DNA of 64,000 nucleotides from Bacteroides sp. (GTDB taxonomy: Bacteria > Bacteroidota > Bacteroidia > Bacteroidales > Muribaculaceae), in NCBI GenBank assembly GCA_023663525.1, contig JAMPHF010000003.1:76185-140184 (forward strand), written 5' to 3'. Below the pieces are notes generated by a model. That model did no database searches and was not told the DNA's origin. It worked only from the letters and a program-made list of their open reading frames with translations. This document shows positions 46,678 to 54,456 of the stretch, one piece after another. Within the stretch, counting starts at the first letter, position 1, and the number at the start of each line of letters is the position of its first letter. The position numbers and the translations under genes were made by a program.

Positions 46678-48148
46678 CCACAACCAATATAATATACTTG
46701 CAGAGGTTGTGCGGAATACTAACGACTTCATTGCAAATGTGCCAAAATCCAAACGGAAGAAATTCGGTCAGTTCTTCACTGCCGCTTCTACTGCTCGATT
46801 TATGGCAAATTTGTTTAAAATTGATTCTTCAAAGAATCATCTTGAATTGTTGGATGCAGGTGCCGGAACAGGAATATTGAGCGCGGCTCTGTTGGATTAT
46901 ATATTTAAGAACGGCTTTAAAGGAAGCGTTCATTTGACTTGCTACGAAACCGATGGCGACGTTCTTCCCATATTGGAAAAGAATCTATTGCTTGCTAAGG
47001 AGACTTACCGCATTGATTTCTCCATCCGAAAGGAAAATTACATTACGTCTCAATATTTTGGAGTCAATTCTCTAATTGCCGATGATAGCGACAAATACGA
47101 TTATGTTATTGGAAATCCACCATACCTTAAAATATCAAGGGATGCCCCGGAAGCGAAAGTAATGCCCGATGTTTGTCATGGTGCGCCCAATCTGTATTTC
47201 TTGTTTTGGGCAATGGGCATATATAATCTTAAGCCGGAACAAGAACTTGTCTATATCATTCCACGCTCATGGACTTCGGGCGCATATTTTAAGAAATTCA
47301 GGAGTTATCTGTTCTGTCAAGGAGTGATTACGGATGTGCATCTGTTTGAAAGTCGAGACAAAGTGTTTGACGGAGAGTCTGTTCTTCAGGAAACTATCAT
47401 CGTCAAGGTAAAGAAGACAACAAAAAAGCCTGATAATATCAGCATCACGACTTCTTCCACTTCCGATTTCAGCGATTTAAAGCAATTTACAGCTCCTTAC
47501 GATACAGTTATCCCAAAGAATCAGTTTGTCTATCTTGTGACCGATAAAGTCGAAGCTGACGTTCTGGAGCGAGTAAATAAATTGCCAAATACTTTGCCTG
47601 ACATTAAGATGAGGATGCAGACAGGTCTCATTGTAGATTTTAGAACGCGACAGGTGCTTCGTGATACAATAGAAGATGGAGCTTTCCCCCTGCTATACTC
47701 ACAACATATTAAGGACGGCAGAGTAATATGGCCACTGGGCAAGGAGGGTGAGGTTATAAAAACTGATAGGATTTCTTTCTTACAAGAGAATAGCGACTTT
47801 CTTCTTGTAAAACGATTCACAGCGAAGGAAGAGAAACGCCGGCTTCAATGCGGAATCTATCTCAAACAGAAATATAAACAGTTTGCATATATAAGTACGC
47901 AGAACAAGGTGAATTTCGTGAAGTGTGACTCGCCGTGCATTACTTATGGATTATATGTGCTTCTGAACTCTACACTATATGATACATATTACCGTATCTT
48001 GAATGGCTCAACTCAGGTAAACTCAACCGAAGTTAACATGATGCCTATGCCCGAACGTGAAGTGATTGAGGCTATGGGCAGAGAACTCATGCACCAAGAA
48101 CTCACTGAAGCAAACTGTAATAAAATAATTGACCGATGGATAAGTTAG
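46670..48148 (+). CDS. DNA adenine-N6 methyltransferase of a type II system (PstI/BsuBI-like partner)
   Basis: 492 residues. S-adenosylmethionine motif LLDAGAGTGILSAALL (about 60-75) and catalytic motif YDYVIGNPPYLK (NPPY near 160) mark a gamma-class N6-adenine methyltransferase. The C-terminal half holds the target-recognition region and ends MPMPEREVIEAMGREL, as in restriction-modification methylases. It overlaps the nuclease gene by 13 bases. By its partner nuclease it should protect CTGCAG sites, an inference from the PstI/BsuBI family. Confidence 0.92.
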   Translation: MTDHNQYNILAEVVRNTNDFIANVPKSKRKKFGQFFTAASTARFMANLFKIDSSKNHLELLDAGAGTGILSAALLDYIFKNGFKGSVHLTCYETDGDVLPILEKNLLLAKETYRIDFSIRKENYITSQYFGVNSLIADDSDKYDYVIGNPPYLKISRDAPEAKVMPDVCHGAPNLYFLFWAMGIYNLKPEQELVYIIPRSWTSGAYFKKFRSYLFCQGVITDVHLFESRDKVFDGESVLQETIIVKVKKTTKKPDNISITTSSTSDFSDLKQFTAPYDTVIPKNQFVYLVTDKVEADVLERVNKLPNTLPDIKMRMQTGLIVDFRTRQVLRDTIEDGAFPLLYSQHIKDGRVIWPLGKEGEVIKTDRISFLQENSDFLLVKRFTAKEEKRRLQCGIYLKQKYKQFAYISTQNKVNFVKCDSPCITYGLYVLLNSTLYDTYYRILNGSTQVNSTEVNMMPMPEREVIEAMGRELMHQELTEANCNKIIDRWIS

Positions 48149-49068
48149 AATGCGCAAAGAGTCTGTTGAATCAGATTGGTATGCCTCAAAAACAACAGAG
48201 CGATATTTGCGCTTTTTCATTGCTTGCTATGGCCGGTTTAAAGCCTAAAACATCCTGGGCTAATGCTACTAACGAATGGATACGCATACATGACATCATA
48301 CGTTTTATTGCAGACAATTATGGGGTAATATATGCCGAAAACTCCCGCGAGACATTCCGCAAACAAGCCATGCATCCTTTCAGGACGGCAGCACTTATAG
48401 AGGATAACGGAATGTCAACCAATAGTCCCAATTATCGTTATCACATTACAAATGAATTTCTAAATGTGATTAGAGAGATTGGCAAGGTTTCACCTAATGC
48501 TAAAAAGAAAGGAAAAGCCTTGAAGACGTTTGTCTCAAATCACGAATCTCTATCTCAAATCTATGCATCAAAAAAGACGATGCAGAAGATGCCGGTACGC
48601 ATCAACCATCAAGATTTTACATTCAGTCCCGGCAAACACAATGAGCTGCAGAAAGCTATCATCGAAGAGTTTGCGCCTCGCTTCGCACCCAATTCCGAAT
48701 GTCTCTACGTTGGAGATACCATTCAGAAAGACTTGGTAAAGAATGTCGCCAAACTCTCGGAACTTGGCTTTGAGATAACGTTGCATGACAAAATGCCGGA
48801 TGTAGTCCTCTATTGCGAGGACAAGAATTGGATTTATTTCATTGAATCAATCACATCCGTAGGGCCGATGGATCCAAAGCGCATTGTGGAGATAGACTCA
48901 ATGACGAAAGGTGTGAAAGCGGGAAAAATCTTCATCTCGGCTTTTCTTGATTTTGCAACTTTCAAGAAGTTCTCCGACAAATTAGCGTGGGAAACCGAAG
49001 TATGGATTGCCGATATGCCTGACCACATGATTCATCTCAATGGCGATAAATTCTTAGGGCCGAGATAA
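48136..49068 (+). CDS. Type II restriction endonuclease, PstI/BsuBI family
   Basis: 310 residues. An N-terminal winged-helix-like half contains RETFRKQAMHPFRTAALI. The C-terminal nuclease domain is highly typical: LYVGDTIQKDLVKN, HDKMPDVVLYCEDKNW, YFIESITSVGPMDPKRIVEI, and WETEVWIADMPDHMIHLNG followed by FLGPR. The Asp in MPDVVLY and Glu in FIESIT are probable metal ligands. PstI and BsuBI cut CTGCAG, so that target is inferred. Complete and apparently intact. Confidence 0.95.
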   Translation: MDKLECAKSLLNQIGMPQKQQSDICAFSLLAMAGLKPKTSWANATNEWIRIHDIIRFIADNYGVIYAENSRETFRKQAMHPFRTAALIEDNGMSTNSPNYRYHITNEFLNVIREIGKVSPNAKKKGKALKTFVSNHESLSQIYASKKTMQKMPVRINHQDFTFSPGKHNELQKAIIEEFAPRFAPNSECLYVGDTIQKDLVKNVAKLSELGFEITLHDKMPDVVLYCEDKNWIYFIESITSVGPMDPKRIVEIDSMTKGVKAGKIFISAFLDFATFKKFSDKLAWETEVWIADMPDHMIHLNGDKFLGPR

Positions 49069-49192
49069 AGATTCGCCAAGATTAAACATATAGTTTTTTT
49101 ATTTGGCCTCATCAAGATAGTTAGAAATTGATAAAGAAGTTTTCATATTTGGAACACGCCATCATATATACTTGAATATTAGATTGCTTTAC

Positions 49193-49285
49193 ATTTGATG
49201 AGGTCAAATAATCCATCAATTTAGAAATATATAAATCCATATCAACGGAGTGTGGTCCAAGCGATTACGCTCCGTTTTGTTTGTT
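49193..49285 (+). repeat. Direct repeat, copy B (duplicated dnaK end and terminator)
   Basis: Matches 45964-46056 at 87 of 93 positions. Its frame still reads FDEVK and a stop, i.e. the end of a slightly different dnaK, which points to a related donor rather than a recent copy of the local gene. Confidence 0.95.
49244..49281 (+). terminator. Duplicated dnaK-type terminator
   Basis: Same stem-loop as at 46015-46052, now behind the nuclease gene. It can end the restriction-modification transcript. Confidence 0.7.
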
Positions 49286-49561
49286 GAATGCAAATCAATC
49301 GGTGTCCGGCTTTGAATTTGCTGATAGTCATTGCAATAGGTTGTGCTATTATATCGTGTCGTTCAATAACGGAATATTAATCCTCCCAAAATTACCCGAA
49401 ATTCTTACTTTTGAGAGAAAATATAACCCGACAAGGAGCTGAAAATCCATGAAAATTTGTACCTTTGTAATCGGCTCATTGTGCCATAAAGTGCAATGAG
49501 CCACAAGAAGGCATAAATTGCTGAATCCGAACGATAAAAAACGCCAAAATAATTGTAGAGG
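49286..49561. other. Non-coding remainder after copy B
   Basis: About 275 AT-rich bases. A 9-bp hairpin ggctcattg / caatgagcc lies at 49473-49502, preceded by a TACCTTTG (-7-like) motif at about 49460. A minus-strand ORF here (49349-49708) has no convincing features. Confidence 0.45.
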
Positions 49562-49810
49562 ATGATGCAATCTGAAGCTCCTTGTCTTTTTTCGGAAGAT
49601 AAGGGCGAGTACTATACTTATGCGAATGGTGCTCTGCCTAATTTTTTCGATGAAAGACCGGAGCTGTCCGTTCCGAATCTGATCAATCCAGATAACGAGA
49701 CGGCGCAAGGTTGTATTTTCTCTCGCTAAACCTTCTACAAAGGTGGATTGGCGTTTACCTATCGTTCAGGTGCAGTGGTGAAGTCGCTTGCGCCTTTCTT
49801 GTTTTTGTAA
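49562..49810 (+). pseudogene. Stop-interrupted ORF of unknown function
   Basis: From ATG 49562 a 55-residue ORF reads MMQSEAPCLFSEDKGEYYTY..., rich in acidic and aromatic residues, and ends NETAQGCIFSR before TAA at 49727. The same frame continues with TFYKGGLAFTYRSGAVVKSL and stops at 49808. The smooth protein-like sequence on both sides of the stop suggests a decayed gene. I do not recognise a family. Confidence 0.4.
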
Positions 49811-49873
49811 ATAACCATTTTAACAAAAAAAGTGCCGAGTTTAGTGACTTGTAGGCGAATGAGGAGTAAATAA

Positions 49874-50134
49874 ATGGGACACAAAGTCAAATGCCCAAAG
49901 TGTGGTCGAACTTTTGTTGAGGAGTACACTAAACAAGCATCGAGATATGCTCTTGGAACAGCAGAAGTTTTAGGGAAAGGTGTTGTACATGTCGGAGCAA
50001 GGTTAATCGGCAGTGCGATGGGAAATCGTGGAGGGTCTCGTGCCGGAGCCATGTTGGCCAATGAACTTGTAGGAGATATGGAAACTACAAACTCATCCAA
50101 AATTAAATGTCCTTTCTGTGGTAATCGTTGGTAA
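49874..50134 (+). CDS. Small split zinc-ribbon protein (five-gene cassette, gene 1)
   Basis: 86 residues. Cys7-Pro-Lys-Cys10 at the N-terminus and Cys79-Pro-Phe-Cys82 at the C-terminus would form one zinc ribbon, closed around a middle rich in Gly and Ala (AEVLGKGVVHVGARLIGSAM, GNRGGSRAGAML). The middle resembles a glycine-zipper, membrane-seeking segment. It opens an operon of five small genes. Its stop lies 32 bases before the next start. No known function. Confidence 0.75.
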   Translation: MGHKVKCPKCGRTFVEEYTKQASRYALGTAEVLGKGVVHVGARLIGSAMGNRGGSRAGAMLANELVGDMETTNSSKIKCPFCGNRW

Positions 50135-50166
50135 CTGTTAGATTGTATGAACTAAAAAATATTATT

Positions 50167-50388
50167 ATGCCTCTTTTTCAAATTACAGTAAAACAGATGC
50201 GTAGCTCCAATGGAGTTCGCATAGAGCCGGGAATGTATGTTCAAGTTGCTTCCCAATCAATGAGCAATCCGTTGCTATGCAATGGAGGAGCAGCAGTCCA
50301 GGACGCTTTCATGAGAATTTATGGCGTTGATCTCAAACGTTGTGGAGCCTTAAATCAGGTATATCTTGATGTAGAAAGAATCGGTTAG
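50167..50388 (+). CDS. Small soluble protein of unknown function (cassette gene 2)
   Basis: 73 residues from ATG 50167; the longer frame back to GTG 50128 overlaps gene 1 and adds unrelated residues. It reads as a compact beta-rich domain: FQITVKQM, GVRIEPGMYVQVAS, DAFMRIYGVDLKRCGALNQVYLDVERI. I recall similar short proteins (possibly DUF6140) in Bacteroidales accessory DNA but cannot verify that here. Two bases separate it from gene 3. Confidence 0.7.
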   Translation: MPLFQITVKQMRSSNGVRIEPGMYVQVASQSMSNPLLCNGGAAVQDAFMRIYGVDLKRCGALNQVYLDVERIG

Positions 50389-50390
50389 GT

Positions 50391-50933
50391 ATGGTTGACG
50401 AACATCTTATGAGAGAAGCCTATCATTTATCGGAGCTTCTTGACAAGCAATCCGACAAGCTTCTTCCAAAAGAGATTGCTGATGTTGTTAAACTGCATAG
50501 CAAATTGGCAGTAGGGTCGGCTTGGATTCCTATTCCGGGTGCAGATGTCGCTGCGGGTGCAGCAACAATATGGACAATGTATGGCCGAATCAACAGCAGG
50601 ATTGGAGTCCAACTAAAGGACAATATCCTGAAATCTGTCGCATCGGGTGTGGCCACTAATCTTGCAAGTTATGCCGCAATGTCAGGTGTTGCAAGTGCTA
50701 TGAAACTTATTCCGGGAATCGGAACCGTTGGCGGGGCGTTGGTAATGAGTGGATCTCTCTACGCAATTACCATCGCTTCCGGTTGGGTATATCTTAAAGC
50801 CTTGTGTAAACTGGCTGAGAAAGATGGACCTATGATTGATATGAGTAAACTTGGAGATGCTATGAAGGAAATTCTTGCAGATTCAAATGTGAAAAATATC
50901 ATCAAACAAGCAAAGAAGGAATATAAAAAATAG
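50391..50933 (+). CDS. DUF697-like hydrophobic protein (cassette gene 3)
   Basis: 180 residues. The core AWIPIPGADVAAGAATIWTM (about 43-62), the following helix, and LIPGIGTVGGALVMSGSLYAI (about 102-122) match the DUF697 pattern, known from YcjF-like proteins and proteins linked to GTPases. Here there is no GTPase domain. The middle is amphipathic to hydrophobic, and the C-terminus is charged and helical (DSNVKNIIKQAKKEYKK). Likely membrane-associated. Function unknown. Confidence 0.75.
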   Translation: MVDEHLMREAYHLSELLDKQSDKLLPKEIADVVKLHSKLAVGSAWIPIPGADVAAGAATIWTMYGRINSRIGVQLKDNILKSVASGVATNLASYAAMSGVASAMKLIPGIGTVGGALVMSGSLYAITIASGWVYLKALCKLAEKDGPMIDMSKLGDAMKEILADSNVKNIIKQAKKEYKK

Positions 50934-50943
50934 TGACACTATA

Positions 50944-51456
50944 ATGATAACACTAATTATTATCGGTTGCATAATATATGTTATTGTAGCAACTAAAAAG
51001 GCAAATACTCCGGACGATAAGGATTCAGCAAAGGTTATGGAGGATATATCCAAAATTCCGGATATATATTTCTATGCCCAACCAATGAACGGATTTAATC
51101 GGTTTCTGAATATGTCCTATGATGGAAGTCGTGAAATTAGATTTTTTGGCTATTCCAATGGGCTTGTAACCATAAAAATGAAGAATGGACAGATTTTGCG
51201 TTCTCATCTGAAGGATATGTTAGTTAGATTTGATAAACCGAAAAATTACCCTGTCACTGTGGCAATAAGCAGCCCCGAGGCAAAAGTTGATTTCTATGAA
51301 ATGACTAATCTAAAAGAAAAAGAATGGGAAACAATCTATCACATCCTAAGTCTTGCGAGGACTACATACGGAACTGATATTTTTAAATATTCTTCATTGG
51401 ATAAGAATCTTGGTAGAGTTAACATGATTTTAAAACTCATTCAGCATCTGCAATAA
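50944..51456 (+). CDS. Single-pass membrane protein of unknown function (cassette gene 4)
   Basis: 170 residues. One N-terminal membrane helix (about 2-17, MITLIIIGCIIYVIV) and a soluble remainder with alternating charged and aromatic strands (IRFFGYSNGLVTIKMKNG) that could form a small beta barrel. It starts 10 bases after gene 3 and ends one base before gene 5. No family recognised. Confidence 0.7.
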   Translation: MITLIIIGCIIYVIVATKKANTPDDKDSAKVMEDISKIPDIYFYAQPMNGFNRFLNMSYDGSREIRFFGYSNGLVTIKMKNGQILRSHLKDMLVRFDKPKNYPVTVAISSPEAKVDFYEMTNLKEKEWETIYHILSLARTTYGTDIFKYSSLDKNLGRVNMILKLIQHLQ

Positions 51457-51457
51457 A

Positions 51458-52012
51458 ATGAATAATAATTGTCCATGCTGTAATAGCAGCAATGTCAGCA
51501 GAACCTTTGAAGAACTGATAGAACAAACTTCCTCATGTATAGATAAAGGAGGTATTGGGTACCAGTGCAATAATTGTGAATGCCTGTATACTGTAGATAC
51601 GGAACAAGAGGATGTTCATATCCGGAAATATCCATTGACATCTGAGGTTATAGAACAGGAAAAGCGTCAATACATAGGCAAACTACGCTCGAAAGTGTCA
51701 TATACTTCTTTCCTGATATATGCAGTAATTTCTGTCGGGTTATTCATATATTGTTGTGTTACAGATTTGAAGTATCAGGAGTGGTATGAAGGCAATTGGC
51801 TAATTAGTGCAGGTTATCGTACTGCTTGGAATTATGGTTGGCTCTTTTGTGGTTTGATATTCATTGTTACGGTTATAATTGCAATAAACAAATGGTCAAG
51901 AATTTCTAAACAAAAAGCTGAAATTGTGCGCTACGAGAATATGTCACTTGATGAATTTAAGCATTTGCATCCATATTTATTCAGAAGACCATTGATAAAG
52001 AAGGAAGGATGA
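51458..52012 (+). CDS. Zinc-ribbon protein with two membrane helices (cassette gene 5)
   Basis: 184 residues. A zinc ribbon is formed by CPCC (Cys5 and Cys8) and CNNC (Cys37 and Cys40) near the N-terminus. Two membrane helices follow at about 84-101 and 128-147, then a basic tail KHLHPYLFRRPLIKKEG. It resembles gene 1 in carrying a zinc ribbon attached to a membrane-seeking region. Last gene of the operon. Confidence 0.72.
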   Translation: MNNNCPCCNSSNVSRTFEELIEQTSSCIDKGGIGYQCNNCECLYTVDTEQEDVHIRKYPLTSEVIEQEKRQYIGKLRSKVSYTSFLIYAVISVGLFIYCCVTDLKYQEWYEGNWLISAGYRTAWNYGWLFCGLIFIVTVIIAINKWSRISKQKAEIVRYENMSLDEFKHLHPYLFRRPLIKKEG

Positions 52013-52023
52013 TTGCTTCCTAA

Positions 52024-52194
52024 ATGGCAGCTATGCTGATGCTTCAGGAAACCGTTGCAGTTGTCCGTGTGCTTGAAGAAGGTTGGGGTTGACGCATAGA
52101 TTTTACCGACTTCCTGCTCCTGTTAAAACTTGGCGGCGAATGGAAGTGCGTAGACAAGGCCTACAATCAGAACTCCGACGCCATCAAGGGGTAG
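52024..52194 (+). pseudogene. Remnant of an NTF2-like (lumazine-binding-type) protein
   Basis: One frame reads MAAMLMLQETVAVVRVLEEG, Trp, Gly, stop (TGA 52090), then RIDFTDFLLLLKLGGEWKCV followed by DKAYNQNSDAIKG and a stop at 52192. The FTDFLLLLKLGGEWK pattern matches the end of the NTF2-like Lumazine_bd_2 family (FTDYFTLLKIDGKWKI). Only the C-terminal part is present and it carries an internal stop, so it is dead. It marks the right edge of the accessory region. Confidence 0.6.
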
Positions 52195-52287
52195 GATAGG
52201 GATGCGTCATGCCGTCAGACGTATAAGCTCTCTGCCGATTCTCGACGCGGAGCCGTAGATCACTCTCCCGAGGTGAGTATCTTCGGC

Positions 52288-52770
52288 TTATGGTTTGCTC
52301 TTGCCCACCGGTGGCTCTGTCAAAGTTATTCTTATGAGCGTTGTCATGTCAAGGCTTCGGGAAATTGCCTCATCAAAATGCTCCATATATTGAGGGAGAA
52401 AATGCTCACAGATAAGCCGTAATGCATCAATCTTTTCGGCGTTATCCTCGACAAATTCAGCTTTGCCGAGGGCAATAGCCGAATTGAAATATTCGGTGAA
52501 ATTATTTTTCTCCTCCTCATATCTTGGTGTGCATCGGCTCACGGCCGAAAGGCTCACCATCGGATTGTGCCTGATGCAATCAATCTTCTCGCCTTCAGAG
52601 GCACAATGGAAGTAAAAGGTCTTCTCATCTTTGCGTGCAATATTCAGTGGGACACCGTAGGGAGTCCCATCCGGACGTGTCATGCTCACTGTCACATACG
52701 GGGCCTTGTCGAATACTTCCAATGCCCATTGGGTGTCTTTCTGCCGATTGGCTTTTCTCATCGGTCTCAT
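52288..52770 (-). CDS. Pyridoxamine-phosphate-oxidase-like flavoprotein (Nim-related)
   Basis: 160 residues. PPOX split-barrel pattern: VTVSMTRPDGTPYGVPLNIAR, TFYFHCASEGEKIDCIRHNP, and MVSLSAV. The HCASEGEK segment is common to Nim-type proteins, some of which inactivate nitroimidazoles in Bacteroides; most relatives are chromosomal and do not confer resistance. It is on the opposite strand to the MFS gene. Promoter -7 box at 52841-52848. Confidence 0.85.
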   Translation of the reverse strand: MRPMRKANRQKDTQWALEVFDKAPYVTVSMTRPDGTPYGVPLNIARKDEKTFYFHCASEGEKIDCIRHNPMVSLSAVSRCTPRYEEEKNNFTEYFNSAIALGKAEFVEDNAEKIDALRLICEHFLPQYMEHFDEAISRSLDMTTLIRITLTEPPVGKSKP

Positions 52771-53150
52771 TGTATTCCCGTCTTATTCCTTTGGTTCAGA
52801 TATATGATTATTTTGATGAATCATTGATCCATTTATAATGCAAAGTTAGTGAAAAGTCTGAAATATCAGCGCGTTAACTAATAATTATCTTTAGGGAAGC
52901 GATCGTACACATTTTGCCGTGGTCGGGGGAATTCGGATAGGTCTTTTCAAACGTCTTTTTGCAGTTTTCTCAAACCTCAATATTGATAAAGCTGATCGGC
53001 GACCATGCAAGCGTATACACCGAGCAGTTGAGTATTAAAATATGTAAATTAATGTAAAATGCAAAGATTGTTTGTATTGTTTCCGTGTTCTATAATTATA
53101 TTTCTCATCACGGTCAGACGTGTCAATCTAATGTAATCATCAATGAAGAA
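52771..53150. other. Divergent intergenic region
   Basis: 380 bases between the PPOX and MFS genes. It contains the PPOX -7 motif; a TTTG at about 53071 lies upstream of the exporter. Nothing else is evident. Confidence 0.5.
52841..52848 (-). promoter_or_regulatory. -7 element for the PPOX gene
   Basis: CAAAGTTA reads TAACTTTG on the minus strand; the leader would be about 60 bases. Confidence 0.55.
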
Positions 53151-54350
53151 ATGGTAAATAACAGCAATAATGTAAATGCAGGCATGAGCTATACGTTTTT
53201 GGTGATATACCTCGTAGGGCTTAGTGCTTTCGGTTCATTCGTCAACGATATGTATGTTCCGGCTCTACCGGAGATGGTAAAATTTTTCGGTTGCTCGGTG
53301 TCAATGGTCCAGATGGGGTTGACCACGGGGATGATTGGTCTTGCGGTCGGTCAGTTCCTGCTCGGACCTATAAGTGATAAATACGGACGCAAGCCGGTGT
53401 TGATATGGTCTTTGCTCCTGTTTTGTGTCGCTGCGATTGTCAGTGTGTTTTCGCCGACGATACATTTCTTCCTTATATGCAGATTGTTTCAAGGTGTCGG
53501 AGCCTCCGGCGGATATTTCCTTGCGAGGTCAATACCGTCAGACATATACAGTGGCAGACCATTGGCCAAGATTATGGCAACCGTTGGTGCTATCAATGGT
53601 TTTGCGCCTGCATGTTCGCCGGTCATCGGCGGTTATGTTGACGATTGGTTTGACTGGAAGGCCATATTCATTGTCCTCGCTGTCTTTGCCGTGGTGTTGC
53701 TCTGCTTTGCCTCATGGCTGAAAGAGACGCATCAGCCTGAAAAATCGTTGAGCATATGGTCGGAGTTCGGCAATTATAAAAAAATGCTTTGCAACTATCG
53801 TTTCATGGTGCATGTCACTCTCAAAGGGGCTGCTCTCGGACTGCTGTTTGCCTACATTTCGTCAGGGCCGTTCATCGTGCAGACCCATTTCGGATACTCT
53901 CAGACCACATTCGGGTTGATTATGGGCGCGAATGCCATTCTGGTTGCGGGTGGCTCTATAACCGCTCTCAAATTCAGGATATTGAAGAATGCTTCATTGG
54001 TCGGAGCTGTTGGTCTGATTGTGGCGGTGGTGGCTGAGGGGATTGTGCTTTTCGTTTGCGATTCCTTTTGGTTATATGAACTGCTGCTGTTACCGATTCT
54101 GTTCTGTCTCGGCATGATCTTCACTGTCAGCAATACTCTCGCTATGAATGAGGGGCGACAGTATGCCGGAGTGGCTTCCGCAGTTCTCGGTATAGCGGGC
54201 TATGTGTTTGGTGCGATAGTCTCGCCTCTTGTGGGTTTCGGAAACATACTCCACTCCACTGCGATAACGTTTGCTGCTATTGCAGTGATAGTCCTTATAT
54301 TCGCATTGTTGTCATACAAAATTCCGGCTGACCTTGACAGTAATAGCTGA
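53151..54350 (+). CDS. MFS drug-resistance transporter, Bcr/CflA type
   Basis: 399 residues from ATG 53151, which has GAAG just upstream; a GTG at 53085 would add 22 unlikely residues. About 12 membrane helices. The family signatures DMYVPALPEM (helix 1), GQFLLGPISDKYGRKPVL (loop 2-3) and RLFQGVGASGGYFLAR (helix 4) are clear. It exports small molecules with protons; E. coli Bcr exports bicyclomycin and peptides. Substrate unknown. A strong hairpin follows. Confidence 0.88.
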   Translation: MVNNSNNVNAGMSYTFLVIYLVGLSAFGSFVNDMYVPALPEMVKFFGCSVSMVQMGLTTGMIGLAVGQFLLGPISDKYGRKPVLIWSLLLFCVAAIVSVFSPTIHFFLICRLFQGVGASGGYFLARSIPSDIYSGRPLAKIMATVGAINGFAPACSPVIGGYVDDWFDWKAIFIVLAVFAVVLLCFASWLKETHQPEKSLSIWSEFGNYKKMLCNYRFMVHVTLKGAALGLLFAYISSGPFIVQTHFGYSQTTFGLIMGANAILVAGGSITALKFRILKNASLVGAVGLIVAVVAEGIVLFVCDSFWLYELLLLPILFCLGMIFTVSNTLAMNEGRQYAGVASAVLGIAGYVFGAIVSPLVGFGNILHSTAITFAAIAVIVLIFALLSYKIPADLDSNS

Positions 54351-54364
54351 GGAGTATCGGATGA

Positions 54365-54420
54365 AACGCCAATCACGGACAACACCATGAAGAGGATAGG
54401 CTGTCCGTGATTGGTGTTTT
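54365..54420. terminator. Bidirectional terminator between MFS gene and galK
   Basis: A 17-bp stem (54365-54381 with 54402-54418, core ccaatcacggaca) with a 20-base loop and flanking As and Ts. It serves both converging genes. Confidence 0.8.
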
Positions 54421-54456
54421 CAGCCATTAGTCATTTGACTTGAGACGGTGAGAGTG

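Noticed and set aside
49349..49708. A 119-codon minus-strand ORF after the restriction-modification island
   Set aside because: No recognised features; it crosses the hairpin at 49473-49502 and overlaps the better plus-strand interrupted ORF.
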